A stretch of DNA of 37,022 bases from Pseudomonas lactucae (lineage in GTDB: Bacteria; Pseudomonadota; Gammaproteobacteria; Pseudomonadales; Pseudomonadaceae): the NCBI RefSeq assembly GCF_016937615.1, contig NZ_JAFHKI010000018.1:1-37022 (forward strand), given 5' to 3'. The notes under the pieces are model-generated. The model had not been told where the DNA came from, searched no databases, and saw only the letters and a list, made by a program, of their open reading frames with translations. This document shows positions 25,472 through 37,022 of this stretch, one piece after another; position 1 is the first letter of the stretch; every line of letters begins with the position of its first letter. The position numbers and the translations under genes are program-made.

Positions 25472-28090
25472 TTAAATACCTGCCTCGACAAACGGCACGG
25501 TCAGGGCCAGGGCCGCGTCCAGGGCACCGGCGTCCACACCACCGCCTTGCGCCATGTCCGGACGACCACCGCCCTTCCCGCCCACTGCCGCAGCGGCTTG
25601 CTTCATCAAATCACCGGCCTTGAGTTGGCCAGTCAGGTCTTTGGTTACACCGGCAACCAGCACGACCTTATCCTCATGGACACTGCCGAGCAGGATCACT
25701 GCGCGGCCGAGCTTGTTCTTCAACTGATCGACCAGGGCCAACAACGCCTTGCCATCCTGACCGTCCAGGCGTGCCGCCAGGACTTTCACATCCTTGACGT
25801 CCACCGCCGAAGCCGACAGGTCGTCGCCCGCCGCGCTGGCAGCCTTGGCCTGCAGTTGCTCCAGCTGTTTCTCCAGCGCACGGTTGCGCTCCAGCACAGC
25901 GGACAGCTTGTCGATCAGGTTGTCACGGCTGCCCTTGACCAGGCTGGCCGCTTCCTTGAGTTGCTCTTCGGCCGCATTGAGGTACGCCAGCGCCGCAGCG
26001 CCGGTGACCGCTTCAATACGACGCACACCCGACGCCACGCCGCTTTCGCTGATGATTTTCAGCAGGGCGATGTCGCCGGTACGGTTGGCGTGGATACCAC
26101 CGCACAGTTCTACCGAGAAATCGCCACCCATGCTCAGTACGCGCACGCTGTCGCCGTACTTCTCGCCAAACAGCGCCATGGCGCCCTTGGCCTTGGCGGT
26201 CTCGATGTCGGTCTCTTCGGTTTGCACGGCGGTATTCTTGCGAATCTCGGCGTTGACGATGTCTTCCAGGGCCTTGATCTGCGCGGGCGGGATCGCTTCA
26301 AAGTGGCTGAAGTCGAAACGCAGGCGCTGGCTGTCGACCAACGAACCTTTCTGCTGAACGTGATCGCCCAATACCTGGCGCAGCGCGGCGTGCAGCAAGT
26401 GCGTCGCCGAGTGGTTCAGCGCAGTGGCGTGGCGTACGTCGGCATCGACCTGGGTGTCGACCGGCGCACCGATGGTCAGGTTGCCCAGCACCAGCACACC
26501 GTGATGCAGGAACGCACCGCCGGTCTTGGTGGTGTCGCGTACTTCAAAACGCCCGGAAGTCGAACTCAGGAAACCACAGTCACCGACCTGGCCACCGGAC
26601 TCGGCGTAGAACGGGGTCTGGTCCAGCACCACAACGGCTTCATCACCTTCGTTCAACACATCGACCGACTTGCCATCTTTATAGAGGGCCACGATCTTGG
26701 CCGAGCCCACGGTCGCCTTGTAGCCGGTGAACTCGGTGGCCACGTCGACCTTGACCAGGGTGTTGTAGTCCAGGCCAAAAGAGCTGGCGGAACGCGCTCG
26801 CACGCGCTGGGCTTCCATTTCTCGCTCGAAACCGGCCTCATCGATAGTCAGCTCGCGCTCACGGGCGATGTCGGCGGTCAAGTCCATCGGGAAACCGTAG
26901 GTGTCATAGAGTTTGAACACCACGTCGCCCGGCACCACGGTGCCTTTGAGCTCGGCCAGGTCCTGTTCCAGAATTTTCAGGCCGTGTTCCAGGGTCTTGG
27001 AGAACTGTTCCTCCTCAGCCTTGAGCACGCGCTCGATATTGCCCTGCTGTTGCTTGAGTTCCGGGAAGGCATCGCCCATCTCGGCTACCAGCGCGGCCAC
27101 GATCTTGTAGAAGAAGCTGCCGGTAGCGCCCAGCTTGTTGCCGTGGCGGCAGGCGCGACGGATGATGCGGCGCAGCACATAGCCACGGCCTTCGTTGGAC
27201 GGCAGCACGCCGTCGGCGATCAGGAAGCCGCAGGAGCGGATGTGGTCCGACACCACCTTGAGCGAGGACTGGCTTTCATTGGCGCAACCAATGGCCGCCG
27301 CCGAGGCGCTCAACAGGTTGGTGAACAGGTCGATTTCATAGTTGGAATGAACATGCTGCATCACCGCACTGATCCGCTCCAGGCCCATGCCGGTGTCGAC
27401 CGACGGCGCCGGCAACGGATGCAACACGCCGTCGGCGGTGCGGTTGAACTGCATGAACACGTTGTTCCAGATCTCGATGTAACGGTCACCGTCTTCTTCC
27501 GGCGAGCCCGGTGGGCCGCCCCAGATGTCGGCGCCGTGATCGTAGAAAATCTCGGTGCAGGGCCCGCAAGGGCCGGTATCGCCCATGGTCCAGAAGTTAT
27601 CGGAGGCGTACGGCGCGCCCTTGTTGTCGCCGATGCGGATCATGCGCTCGACGGGCACGCCGATTTGCTGGGTCCAGATGTCATAGGCTTCATCGTCCGT
27701 GGCGTACACGGTGACCCAGAGCTTTTCCTTGGGCAGCTTCAATACGCCGGTCAGGAAGGTCCAGGCGAAGGTAATCGCGTCTTTCTTGAAATAGTCGCCG
27801 AAGCTGAAGTTGCCCAGCATTTCGAAGAATGTGTGGTGGCGAGCGGTGTAACCGACGTTTTCCAGGTCACTGTTCTTGCCGCCGGCGCGTACGCACTTCT
27901 GGCTGCTGGTGGCGCGGGTGTAAGCGCGCTTTTCCTGGCCCAGGAAGCAGTCCTTGAACTGGTTCATCCCCGCGTTGGTGAACAGCAGGGTGGGGTCATT
28001 GCCTGGGATCAAGGAGCTGGAGGAGACACGGGTGTGACCTTGCTCTTCGAAGAAGCGAAGGAAGGCTTCACGGATTTCTGCGCTTTTCAT
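25472..28090 (-). CDS. alaS: Alanyl-tRNA synthetase AlaS
   Basis: This enzyme charges tRNA-Ala and clears mis-acylated Ser and Gly. The 872 residues comprise the class II catalytic domain (about 1-240), the tRNA-recognition domain (to about 460), the editing domain (about 540-700, with the zinc/editing motif [11 protein letters not shown] and the later [10 protein letters not shown]) and a C-terminal oligomerisation and DHHA1-type domain ending in [11 protein letters not shown]. The ATG at 28090 follows GGAAG; the open frame extends 22 codons further upstream without support. It is followed by lysC and preceded by ltaE on the same strand. Confidence 0.97.
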   Translation of the reverse strand: MKSAEIREAFLRFFEEQGHTRVSSSSLIPGNDPTLLFTNAGMNQFKDCFLGQEKRAYTRATSSQKCVRAGGKNSDLENVGYTARHHTFFEMLGNFSFGDYFKKDAITFAWTFLTGVLKLPKEKLWVTVYATDDEAYDIWTQQIGVPVERMIRIGDNKGAPYASDNFWTMGDTGPCGPCTEIFYDHGADIWGGPPGSPEEDGDRYIEIWNNVFMQFNRTADGVLHPLPAPSVDTGMGLERISAVMQHVHSNYEIDLFTNLLSASAAAIGCANESQSSLKVVSDHIRSCGFLIADGVLPSNEGRGYVLRRIIRRACRHGNKLGATGSFFYKIVAALVAEMGDAFPELKQQQGNIERVLKAEEEQFSKTLEHGLKILEQDLAELKGTVVPGDVVFKLYDTYGFPMDLTADIARERELTIDEAGFEREMEAQRVRARSASSFGLDYNTLVKVDVATEFTGYKATVGSAKIVALYKDGKSVDVLNEGDEAVVVLDQTPFYAESGGQVGDCGFLSSTSGRFEVRDTTKTGGAFLHHGVLVLGNLTIGAPVDTQVDADVRHATALNHSATHLLHAALRQVLGDHVQQKGSLVDSQRLRFDFSHFEAIPPAQIKALEDIVNAEIRKNTAVQTEETDIETAKAKGAMALFGEKYGDSVRVLSMGGDFSVELCGGIHANRTGDIALLKIISESGVASGVRRIEAVTGAAALAYLNAAEEQLKEAASLVKGSRDNLIDKLSAVLERNRALEKQLEQLQAKAASAAGDDLSASAVDVKDVKVLAARLDGQDGKALLALVDQLKNKLGRAVILLGSVHEDKVVLVAGVTKDLTGQLKAGDLMKQAAAAVGGKGGGRPDMAQGGGVDAGALDAALALTVPFVEAGI

Positions 28091-28150
28091 TAGGTTCTTC
28101 CACGGAGGCTGCGGCCAAAGGCCAGTGCGCAACATCATCAGACGGAGCGA

Positions 28151-28184
28151 CGGCAAAAGGCCGCATTATATCGGCCCTTTGCCG
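28151..28184 (-). promoter_or_regulatory. Inverted repeat between ltaE and alaS
   Basis: CGGCAAAAGGCCG and CGGCCCTTTGCCG pair with one mismatch around an AT-rich loop (CATTATAT), 61-94 bp upstream of alaS. There is no T-run. It may be an ltaE terminator, or an operator or leader element of alaS; E. coli AlaRS binds a palindrome at its own promoter. Confidence 0.45.
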
Positions 28185-28236
28185 GTGGTACAGCGTGTTT
28201 ATGCGATAGAGCGGTTCAATTAGACGGTCTACAGGC

Positions 28237-29241
28237 TCATTTGCGCGAAAAATCGACGAACGCCTTGAGCACCTGCTCCATCTGCGCCCGACTGACATCC
28301 AGATGAGTGACCATACGCAGGCGTGGCGCGACGCTCAACTTGATCGCGCGTTCGTCGGCAAACGCCTTCAACGCCTGGGCCTGGTCGCCGATCTGCACGT
28401 AGACCATGTTGGTTTGCACCGGCTCCACGTCGTAACCGGCCTTGCGCAGTTCATCCCCCAGCCACTGGGCGTTGGCATGGTCGTCGGCCAGGCGCTGCAC
28501 CTGATGATCCAGGGCATACAACCCCGCCGCCGCCAGGGAACCGGCCTGGCGCATGCCGCCGCCGACCATCTTGCGCAGCCGGCGGGCCTTGGCGATCAGC
28601 GCCGTGGAGCCGCACAGCACCGAACCAATCGGCGCGCCGAGGCCCTTGGACAGGCACACCGACACCGAATCGAAATGCCGGGCGATCTCCCGCGCGTCGA
28701 CCCCAAGCTTGACCGCGGCGTTGTAGAGGCGCGCGCCATCCAAATGCAGCGCCAGGTCGTGCTCACGGGCAAAGGCCCGCGCCCTGGCCAAGTACTCCAA
28801 CGGCAACACCTTGCCCTGCATGGTGTTTTCCAGGGCCAGCAGGCGCGTGCGGGCGAAGTGGAAATCGTCGGGCTTGATGGCGTCCAACACTTGATTCAGG
28901 TCCAGAGAGCCGTCTGCCTGCACCTCCAGCGGCTGTGGCTGGATAGAGCCCAGCACCGCTGCGCCACCGCCTTCGTATTTGTAGGTGTGGGCCTGTTGAC
29001 CGACGATGTACTCCTCGCCGCGCTCGCAGTGAGCCATCAACGCCAGCAGGTTGCTCATGGTGCCGGTGGGCACGAACAACGCCGCCGCAAACCCCAGGCG
29101 CCTGGCCAGCTCGGCTTCCAACAGATTGACGCTGGGGTCTTCACCGTAGACGTCGTCGCCGCTGACGGCACTGGCCATCGCATCACGCATGCCGGCGGTG
29201 GGTTGGGTCACGGTGTCGCTGCGCAGGTCTATCACAGTCAT
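28237..29241 (-). CDS. ltaE: Low-specificity L-threonine aldolase
   Basis: This PLP enzyme cleaves L-threonine and L-allo-threonine to glycine and acetaldehyde. The 334-residue protein begins [15 protein letters not shown], has the substrate-side His85 ([12 protein letters not shown]), the PLP-phosphate motif PTGTMSN, the DGARLYNAA aspartate region and the PLP lysine in [11 protein letters not shown] (Lys199). The ATG at 29241 gives the usual family length (333 in E. coli) with GAGG upstream; an ATG nine codons earlier is less likely. It is divergent from the FMN-riboswitch unit. Confidence 0.93.
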   Translation of the reverse strand: MTVIDLRSDTVTQPTAGMRDAMASAVSGDDVYGEDPSVNLLEAELARRLGFAAALFVPTGTMSNLLALMAHCERGEEYIVGQQAHTYKYEGGGAAVLGSIQPQPLEVQADGSLDLNQVLDAIKPDDFHFARTRLLALENTMQGKVLPLEYLARARAFAREHDLALHLDGARLYNAAVKLGVDAREIARHFDSVSVCLSKGLGAPIGSVLCGSTALIAKARRLRKMVGGGMRQAGSLAAAGLYALDHQVQRLADDHANAQWLGDELRKAGYDVEPVQTNMVYVQIGDQAQALKAFADERAIKLSVAPRLRMVTHLDVSRAQMEQVLKAFVDFSRK

Positions 29242-29432
29242 CAAACTGGCCTCTGAGGGGGTGGGCATGCTGTCGTAGTGATGATTACTGCGGGCAAAGC
29301 CACGGAATATCAAGCCCCGTATGCATTCAATCGAATACCAACCAAACAAACCGATATAGGGTATCGATACGGCACTCGTGCAGTTTCTGAAAAACCATGT
29401 TAAAAACTCTCCGCCGCCAGGGTTCTGGTGGC

Positions 29433-29600
29433 AACGTTCTCAGGGCGGGGTGCAATTCCCCACCGGCGGTAATTACACGCAATGTGTATAGCCCGCGAGC
29501 GCTTGGCGTCTTGAACTGCTCACGCAGGACGACGACAAGGTCAGCAGACCCGGTGTGATCCCGGGGCCGACGGTCATAGTCCGGATGAAGAGAGAACGGG
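29433..29600 (+). ncRNA. FMN riboswitch (RFN element)
   Basis: The conserved aptamer blocks are present in order: GTTCTCAGGGCGGGGTG with CCCCACCGGCGGTAA, a variable arm (29475-29510), GACCCGGTGTGATCCCGGGGC-like core (29548-29568), GACGGTCATAGTCCGGATG, and the closing AGAGAAC that pairs with GTTCTC. It controls riboflavin genes by binding FMN. It lies about 100 bp before the lumazine synthase gene, which is the only gene it can control here. Confidence 0.96.
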
Positions 29601-29610
29601 ATTGGCACCT

Positions 29611-29645
29611 AAGGGCCGCGCGCCTGTTTGCGCACGCGTACCCTT
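29611..29645 (+). promoter_or_regulatory. Hairpin in the riboswitch expression platform
   Basis: AAGGG (29611-29615) and CCCTT (29641-29645) enclose CGCG/CGCG pairs, forming a strong imperfect stem directly after the aptamer. There is no following T-run, so it does not look like a simple terminator. Confidence 0.5.
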
Positions 29646-29668
29646 AAATCCCATTCGATTCATAACGC

Positions 29669-29691
29669 CCTGTTTTTTTCTTAAACAGGAG
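29669..29691 (+). promoter_or_regulatory. Hairpin covering the ribosome-binding site of ribH
   Basis: CCTGTTT (29669-29675) pairs with AAACAGG (29683-29689) around a seven-base loop. The right arm overlaps the ribosome-binding site AGGAG (29687-29691), eight bases before the ATG. Formation would hide the site and block translation, a common way for FMN riboswitches to act in Gram-negative bacteria. Confidence 0.65.
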
Positions 29692-29698
29692 TCAGAAC

Positions 29699-30208
29699 AT
29701 GCAACCCACCGCTATCGACAGCAAAAGCAAAAACCATCACGGCGAGCGCGTCGCGTTTATCCAGGCCTGCTGGCACAAGGATATTGTCGACCAATCGCGC
29801 AAAGGCTTCCTCGCCGAAATGCTCGTCCAGGGCTACCAGGAATCGGACATCGACTTCTTCGAAGTCGGCGGCGCCTTTGAAATGCCCCTGCACGCCAAAC
29901 TGCTGGCCAAGACCGGCCGCTACGCCGGTATCGTGGCTGCCGCGCTGGTGGTGGACGGCGGCATCTACCGTCACGAGTTCGTCGCCCAATCGGTGGTCAG
30001 CGGCCTGATGCAGGTGCAGCTGGAAACGGAAGTGCCGGTGTTCTCGGTATCGCTGACCCCACATCACTTCCATGCGGGCAGCGAGCACCATGCGTTCTTC
30101 CACGATCACTTCGTGCACAAGGGCCAGGAAGCGGCGCGCACCTGCGCCGACACCCTGCACAAGGTACGCGCGATCCGTCGTAGCGAGCCGCGTGCGGTAG
30201 CGGTCTAA
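29699..30208 (+). CDS. ribH: 6,7-dimethyl-8-ribityllumazine synthase, type II (RibH2-like)
   Basis: Lumazine synthase makes the last intermediate before riboflavin. The 169-residue protein has the family core (FFEVGGAFEMPLHAKLLA, IVAAALVVDGGIYRHEFVAQSVVSGLM, VPVFSVSLTPHHFH) but deviates from the usual RibH sequence (normally about 155 residues with GAxEiP and GVIRG motifs). It fits the second lumazine synthase class known from Brucella (RibH2), as I recall it. AGGAG precedes the ATG. It stands alone behind an FMN riboswitch with a REP terminator after it, so it is regulated by flavin apart from any main rib operon. Confidence 0.88.
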   Translation: MQPTAIDSKSKNHHGERVAFIQACWHKDIVDQSRKGFLAEMLVQGYQESDIDFFEVGGAFEMPLHAKLLAKTGRYAGIVAAALVVDGGIYRHEFVAQSVVSGLMQVQLETEVPVFSVSLTPHHFHAGSEHHAFFHDHFVHKGQEAARTCADTLHKVRAIRRSEPRAVAV

Positions 30209-30222
30209 GCAACACTGCAAAA

Positions 30223-30257
30223 CCAATGTGGGAAGGGTTTGCCCCTTCCCACATTTG
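30223..30257. repeat. REP palindrome, probable terminator between ribH and aruE
   Basis: CCAATGTGGGAAGGG and CCCTTCCCACATTTGG form a long stem around TTTGCC. It sits between converging genes and belongs to the REP family of this window. Confidence 0.85.
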
Positions 30258-30278
30258 GACCTCACCAGACCTCAGGAA

Positions 30279-31282
30279 CTATGCCAATCCGGCATCCGTG
30301 GTCGGCACGATCAATATCCCCGCGCGCAAGCCATTCTTGACCTTCGGGTTGGGGAAGATGATGCGTGCGCCCTCCTCCTCGATCACCCAGCGGGTCTTGG
30401 CCACGTCTTCGGCCAGCAAATAACCCTTTTCCAATTCCGAAAAGTTTTCCACATCGGCCGGCAGGTGCAGCAGGAAGGCATCGCTGTGTTTGATCACTTC
30501 GCGGGCAACGGCGAACAGTTGCAGTCCGTCGAGGTTGTCAGTCTCGGGCTCGGTGCCTTCGATGATCTGCTGCAGGCGCAGCTCCAGGCACGAAACGTTC
30601 ACCCCCTGGTTTTGCCCGAACGGCCGCGCCTTGCCCAGTTCCAGGGTGAAGGCCTCGGCGTCCAGCTGCTCGTAGGTAAAGGCCGAGAAGGTGATCGAGG
30701 CCTTGTTCTGCATCAGCACCGCCTCCATGCCGGCCGCGCGCAGGCGCGCAAGCTCACGCCGCGAGTGCTGGCGTCCGTCCTTCCACGGGTACAGCGCAAA
30801 CTGCTCGATTTTCGAACCACGAATGGCGGTATGCAGGTCGTAATGCAGGCGCGAGCGACCCGGCTGGCTGAAGAAGCTGCGCGCCAGTTGTTCAAGCTCG
30901 GCGGCGCGCATCGCTTCGGGGCCGATATTGCTTTCATGCCGGCCGTTGAACAGCCGGTTGACGTCCAGTTCGAGGTAACGCTCACCGCGGCGCATGGCCT
31001 CGGGGTTGCCGAACAAGAACAGAATACGGGTGCGGGGCTTGATCTCCCCACGGGCGATGCCATGCAACAGGCGGTCGAGCAGTTCGATCGGCGCGGTTTC
31101 GTTGCCATGGATGCCGGACGACAGCAGCAGGTCGCAGCCGTTGTCCCGAGCCTGCGGCGGCGCACTTCGAGCGCGCCCTCGCTGAGCCAGCGCATCTGCA
31201 CGCCGTCGACAGTCAGTTGAATTTTTTGCGCCGGTTCGCGACCGGCGAGGGTCAGTTCAAGCAGTTTGCCGAGGGCGAGCAT
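30279..31282 (-). pseudogene. astE: Succinylglutamate desuccinylase AstE/AruE, frameshifted
   Basis: AstE cleaves succinylglutamate to glutamate and succinate, the last step of the arginine succinyltransferase pathway. The N-terminal part ([20 protein letters not shown]) and the rest ([48 protein letters not shown]) are in different frames. One C is missing near 31160 (GTGCGCCGCCGC for GTGCGCCCGCCGC); restoring it joins them as 334 residues, the family length, and recovers the zinc motif GIHGNE with the later His of DLHTAIRGS. It is the last gene of the operon, 11 bp after the small ORF. Sequencing error is likely. Confidence 0.88.
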
Positions 31283-31293
31283 ACGCAGCTTCC

Positions 31294-31581
31294 TTAGTGG
31301 TTGCAGCCTGGACCGTGGACGTGATCGTCATCATCACCTTCGACGTCGGCCGGTTCCATTTCCAGTTGCAGGCTCATCAGGTTGGTGGCCAGCGGGCGCA
31401 TCAGCAGGTTGGCGTACTCGGCGTCGCCTTCTTCCACGTCCACGCCGATCAGCAGTTGCCCACGGCCGTCGTGCTGGATCCAGATCTCCTTGCCCTGCCA
31501 GACCACGGCAACGCGGGTGCAGGAGGTTTCCAGCTGGGTGCCGTCGGTGTCTTCAAGGATCAGTTTCAGGGTATCGGTCAT
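31294..31581 (-). CDS. Conserved small protein in the aru operon (PA0900-like), unknown function
   Basis: This 95-residue protein, between aruB and aruE on the same strand, occupies the position of P. aeruginosa PA0900 (memory). It has no signal peptide; the first 75 residues are a compact alpha/beta type sequence, and the last 20 are acidic with a metal-binding-like end ([15 protein letters not shown]). It is 26 bp after aruB and 11 bp before aruE, so it is surely co-transcribed. The function is unknown; a role in metal handling for the zinc enzyme AstE is speculation. Confidence 0.85.
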   Translation of the reverse strand: MTDTLKLILEDTDGTQLETSCTRVAVVWQGKEIWIQHDGRGQLLIGVDVEEGDAEYANLLMRPLATNLMSLQLEMEPADVEGDDDDHVHGPGCNH

Positions 31582-31607
31582 AAATAAAATTTCTCAGCCG
31601 TGCGGCG

Positions 31608-32954
31608 TTAATTGATCTGGAACGGATAAACCGAGCCCAGTTTAAGGATTTGCGTCAGTTCATCCAATGCCGTGCGGCACTCAAGCAGCAATTGCGGGTC
31701 AGCCAGGTCGGTTTCGCGCAGGCTGTCACGATAGTGCTTGTCGACCCACTGGGTCAGCGTGTCATACAACGGCGCGGTCATGATAACCCCTGGGTTCACC
31801 GCCGCCAGCTCGGTTTCGTTCAGCGCCACACGCAAACGCAGGCACGCCGGGCCACCGCCGTTCTGCATGCTTTGCTTGAGATCGAACACCTTCACTTCGC
31901 GGATCAGCCCACCGGAGGCGGTGAGGCCTTGCAAGTAGTGCCACACGCGTTCGTTGGTGCGGCATTCCTCGGGCACAATCAGCAACATCGAGCCGTCAGG
32001 GCGGGTCAGCAACTGGCTGTTGAACAGGTAGGAGCGCACCGCGTCCTCGACGCTGACCTGGGCACGAGGCACGCACACCGATTGGAAGTTGCCGCCCAGC
32101 GCGCCCAATTTGCCGTGCAGCTCGGCGAGCATCTGTTCGGTATTGAGGAACGCATCCTCGTGATGAAACAGCACTTCGCCATTGCCCACCGCGATCACGT
32201 CGTTGTGGAACACACCGGCATCGATCACGGCCGGGTTCTGCTGGGCGTAGACCACGCCCCCCTCCTTCAGGCCATGCAGGCGCGCAACAGCCTGAGAGGC
32301 TTCAAGGGTCTGGCGCGCCGGGTACTTCTGCGGCGCGGGGTAACGCGGGTCGAAGGCGCTGCGCCCGAACACGAAAAACTCCACGCCCGCCTCGCCATAT
32401 TCACGGCAGAAACGCGTGTGGTTGGCGGCGCCTTCGTCACCGAACTGCGCCACTGCCGGCAATGCGGCGTGGTGGGCGAAGTGCTCGCCATCGGCAAACA
32501 TCGCCCCCAGCACACGGCTGGTGGTCGGGTGTTCGATGCTGCGGTGGTATTTGCAGTTAAGGTTGGCGGCCGTGAAATGCACGCGACCGTCAGCCGTGTC
32601 GGCACTGGGGCTGACGGTGGCGGCGTTGGCCACCCACATGCTCGACGCCGAGCAGCTCGCGACCAATAGCGGCATGGCCTGCTTGGCCGCCTGCTCGATC
32701 ACCTGGGCATCGGTACCGCTGAAACCCAGGCCGCGCAAGGCCGCCACGTCCGGGCGTTCCTGAGGGGCGAGCACGCCTTGCACAAAACCCATGTCCATCA
32801 GGGCCTTCATTTTCTGCAGGCCCTGCAACGCCGCTTCCCTGGGGTTGGAATGCTGCTGGCTATTGCTCTGGGACGCGACGTTGCCGAAGGACAAACCGCC
32901 GTAGTTATGGGTCGGCCCCACTAGACCGTCAAAATTGACTTCATAGGATTTCAT
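31608..32954 (-). CDS. astB: N-succinylarginine dihydrolase AstB/AruB
   Basis: AstB hydrolyses succinylarginine to succinylornithine, CO2 and two ammonia in the arginine succinyltransferase pathway. The 448 residues are those of the family: [20 protein letters not shown] at the start, [16 protein letters not shown], the His-rich [16 protein letters not shown], and the catalytic cysteine near the C-terminal [15 protein letters not shown]. The ATG at 32954 is chosen from the conserved start; the frame extends further upstream over the REP-containing gap. It follows aruD after 81 bp. Confidence 0.95.
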   Translation of the reverse strand: MKSYEVNFDGLVGPTHNYGGLSFGNVASQSNSQQHSNPREAALQGLQKMKALMDMGFVQGVLAPQERPDVAALRGLGFSGTDAQVIEQAAKQAMPLLVASCSASSMWVANAATVSPSADTADGRVHFTAANLNCKYHRSIEHPTTSRVLGAMFADGEHFAHHAALPAVAQFGDEGAANHTRFCREYGEAGVEFFVFGRSAFDPRYPAPQKYPARQTLEASQAVARLHGLKEGGVVYAQQNPAVIDAGVFHNDVIAVGNGEVLFHHEDAFLNTEQMLAELHGKLGALGGNFQSVCVPRAQVSVEDAVRSYLFNSQLLTRPDGSMLLIVPEECRTNERVWHYLQGLTASGGLIREVKVFDLKQSMQNGGGPACLRLRVALNETELAAVNPGVIMTAPLYDTLTQWVDKHYRDSLRETDLADPQLLLECRTALDELTQILKLGSVYPFQIN

Positions 32955-33018
32955 CGGCGAGGCTCCACGAACATCTGTTTTTATAGGTTTCAAAAATCTA
33001 CAACACACCGCAGATTCA

Positions 33019-33035
33019 AGCCCCCTCCCACATTT

Positions 33036-33037
<2 letters not shown>
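33019..33037. repeat. Half REP sequence at the aruD end
   Basis: AAGCCCCCTCCCACATTTTT is one arm of the REP family. It overlaps the aruD stop region and is not paired with a second arm nearby. Confidence 0.6.
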
Positions 33038-35526
<2,489 letters not shown>

Positions 35527-35577
35527 GCTATCTCCTCGAACGGGCCGCTGTTGTCAGCCACCCGCGAAACTCTCTTT

Positions 35578-36597
35578 TTAAACCGCAACCAGACGCACAC
35601 TGGCGCCTTCGCCAACACCCAAGGCTTCGGCTGCCGCCAAGTCCAGTGTCACGGGCTTGCCGGGCGCGTAGTCCAGTTCCAGCATCACCGCGCGGTAATC
35701 CTGCAACTGCGCATTGCTCACCAGGTACTGGCGACCAACCCCCTTGACCATCTCGCCGATCTTCACCGGCACCACGCGGCTCTGAGCGATCGAGCGAATG
35801 CCCGAGACCCTTGCATGCAGCGTCGGGCCACCGTCGAAAATGTCGATGTAATGGTCGGTCTCGAAGCCTTCGCGCATCAGGATGTCGAAGGTGATCTGCG
35901 CACGCGGGTGCACCTGGCCCATGGCTTCCTGGGCTTCGTCCGGCAGCAGCGGCACGTAGATCGGGTAATGCGGCATCAGTTCGGCGAGGAAGGTGCGGCT
36001 TTTCAGCCCGCACAGGCGCTCGGCGGCGGCGTAGTTGAGGTCGAAGAAGTTGCGGCCGATGGCGTCCCAGAACGGCGAATCACCGTTCTCGTCGCTGTAG
36101 CCGACGATCTCGGTCACTACCGAGTCGGCAAAGCGCTCGGGGTGGCTGGCGACGAACAATAGGCGACCACGGGAGTTGAGTTCCGACCACGGCGAACCGA
36201 CCAGCTCGGGCACCACGTAGAAACTGGTGAGCAGGCTGTTGCCGGTGAGGTCGTGGCACTGGGAAAGCACGTGGATCTTGTTATGGATCTTCAGCTCGCG
36301 GGAGGCGTGCACGAACGTTTCGTTACGAAAGCTGTAGAACGGCTCTGAATAACCAGCCGAAGCGACGATGGCCGAGCAGCCCGCCAATTTGCCGGTCTCG
36401 GTGTCTTCGAGCACGAAGAAATAGCTTTCTTCACCGTTGAAACTCACCTCGGCCGCGAAGGACGCTTCGCTGGCGGCGATCTTGTCGCTCAGGCGTTCCA
36501 CATCGTCCGGCAAGGAGGTGACACCAATCGGGCTGTCTGCAGCCAGACGCTGTACCTCGCCCAGATCAGCCATTTGCGCGGGGCGCATCACCAGCAT
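35578..36597 (-). CDS. aruF: Arginine N-succinyltransferase, alpha subunit AruF
   Basis: This is the first gene of the operon in the window and the alpha partner of AruG in arginine/ornithine succinyl transfer. The 339 residues start MLVMRPAQMADLGEVQRLA and contain YSEPFYSFRNETFVHASREL, DSPFWDAIGRNFFDLNYAA, AELMPHYPIYVPLLP and FDGGPTLHARVSGIRSI. AAGGAG precedes the ATG at 36597. The operon differs from P. aeruginosa in that aruC is not found immediately upstream: a REP-rich gap and the divergent acnD come next. Confidence 0.95.
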   Translation of the reverse strand: MLVMRPAQMADLGEVQRLAADSPIGVTSLPDDVERLSDKIAASEASFAAEVSFNGEESYFFVLEDTETGKLAGCSAIVASAGYSEPFYSFRNETFVHASRELKIHNKIHVLSQCHDLTGNSLLTSFYVVPELVGSPWSELNSRGRLLFVASHPERFADSVVTEIVGYSDENGDSPFWDAIGRNFFDLNYAAAERLCGLKSRTFLAELMPHYPIYVPLLPDEAQEAMGQVHPRAQITFDILMREGFETDHYIDIFDGGPTLHARVSGIRSIAQSRVVPVKIGEMVKGVGRQYLVSNAQLQDYRAVMLELDYAPGKPVTLDLAAAEALGVGEGASVRLVAV

Positions 36598-36666
36598 GGT
36601 GTCACTCCTTAACTCGAAAACTCATAGGAAAAAATTACCGGACAGGTCAGGAACAACACAGCTCCT

Positions 36667-36775
36667 AATGTGGGAGGGGCGGTGCGACGATTCGACTTGC
36701 CCCCGATAGCAATCTGTCAGTTGATACATCTGTGACTGATACACCGCCATCGGGGGCAAGCCCCCTCCCACATTT
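36667..36775. repeat. Composite REP element (BIME-like) between aruF and acnD
   Basis: AATGTGGGAGGGGC (36667-36680) and GCCCCCTCCCACATT (36761-36775) are complementary arms. Inside them TTGCCCCCGAT and ATCGGGGGCAA also pair, so two nested or alternative hairpins span 109 bp. It lies in the 242-bp gap between divergent genes. Confidence 0.8.
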
Positions 36776-36839
36776 AAATCGCATTTCAAATCTGGATCAG
36801 TGGGTTCCTCTTGCAATCACCGTGACCGAGTCCTGACGA

Positions 36840-37022
36840 TGAACACTGAATTTCGCAAACCGCTCCCCGGCAGCCGCCTGGATTACTTCGACGCCCGCGC
36901 GCAGTCGAAGCCATCACTCCCGGCGCCTACGCCACCTTGCCCTACACCTCCCGCGTGCTTGCCGAGAACCTGGTGCGCCGTTGCGACCCGGCCACGCTCA
37001 ATGCGTCCTTGAGCCAACTGAT
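36840..37022 (+). pseudogene. acnD: 2-methylcitrate/2-methylisocitrate dehydratase AcnD, partial and frameshifted
   Basis: AcnD is the iron-sulphur dehydratase of the methylcitrate (propionate) pathway. Only the first 60 residues are in the window. The start MNTEFRKPLPGSRLDYFDAR is typical, and after adding one G near 36901 (GCGCAGTCG to GCGGCAGTCG) the frame continues as AAVEAITPGAYATLPYTSRV and LAENLVRRCDPATL, a close AcnD match from memory. As written, the frame shifts after DARA. The gene runs off the right edge. The deletion matches the pattern in flgD, flgN, astE and astD. Confidence 0.85.

Noticed and set aside
25547..28093. 848-codon open frame on the plus strand opposite alaS
   Set aside because: Mirror of alaS codon bias, with a His/Gln/Val-rich composition and no ribosome-binding site.

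Overview
The window is a chromosomal segment of a fluorescent Pseudomonas, most likely of the P. fluorescens group. The basis is protein families recognised from memory: PhoPQ, PcpS, a two-ATP-cone NrdA, AmrZ, RsmA, FlgZ and the aru/ast arginine succinyltransferase cluster. Short palindromes of the TGTGGGAGGGG type, typical of this genus, also recur between genes. No prophage, transposase, integrase or CRISPR array is visible.

Layout. 1-2.4 kb: a minus-strand operon of a small periplasmic protein, phoP and phoQ. 2.5-3.2 kb: the phosphopantetheinyl transferase gene pcpS (+). 3.2-5.6 kb: an RstAB-like two-component pair (-). 5.6-9.1 kb: a long regulatory region and nrdA (+), with no nrdB next to it. 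9.2-10.3 kb: an unrecognised protein (-) with a Pro/Ser and poly-Gly linker and a C-terminal domain carrying DGNC and RHS motifs, a candidate cysteine-hydrolase effector. 10.4-18.1 kb: flagellar and chemotaxis genes, with cheV-cheR and flgBCDE on minus and flgA, flgM, flgN and flgZ on plus. Good sigma-54 promoters precede flgB and flgA, and a sigma-28 promoter precedes flgM. 18.2-23 kb: an MFS transporter, tRNA-Arg(CCT), two small membrane proteins, amrZ and mgtE. 23.3-28.1 kb: tRNA-Arg(ACG) twice, tRNA-Ser(GCT), rsmA, lysC and alaS, all minus. 28.2-30.2 kb: ltaE (-), then an FMN riboswitch driving a type-II lumazine synthase (+). 30.3-36.6 kb: the arginine succinyltransferase operon aruF-aruG-aruD-aruB-small ORF-aruE (-). 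36.8 kb to the end: the start of acnD (+).

The genes connect through motility and global control: flagellar export parts, the anti-sigma factor FlgM, the c-di-GMP brake FlgZ, the motility regulator AmrZ and the translational regulator RsmA all lie within about 13 kb. A strong quality signal runs through the sequence. flgD (twice), flgN, aruE, aruD and acnD each need one extra base to restore a conserved frame, and in at least five of the six places the missing base shortens a run of G or C. This looks more like an indel-prone assembly than true gene loss, though that cannot be settled here.

The best candidates for something new are the effector-like gene between nrdA and flgE, a cluster of six CGGCAA/TTGCCG elements upstream of the flgB sigma-54 promoter, and the hairpin covering the ribosome-binding site downstream of the FMN riboswitch.
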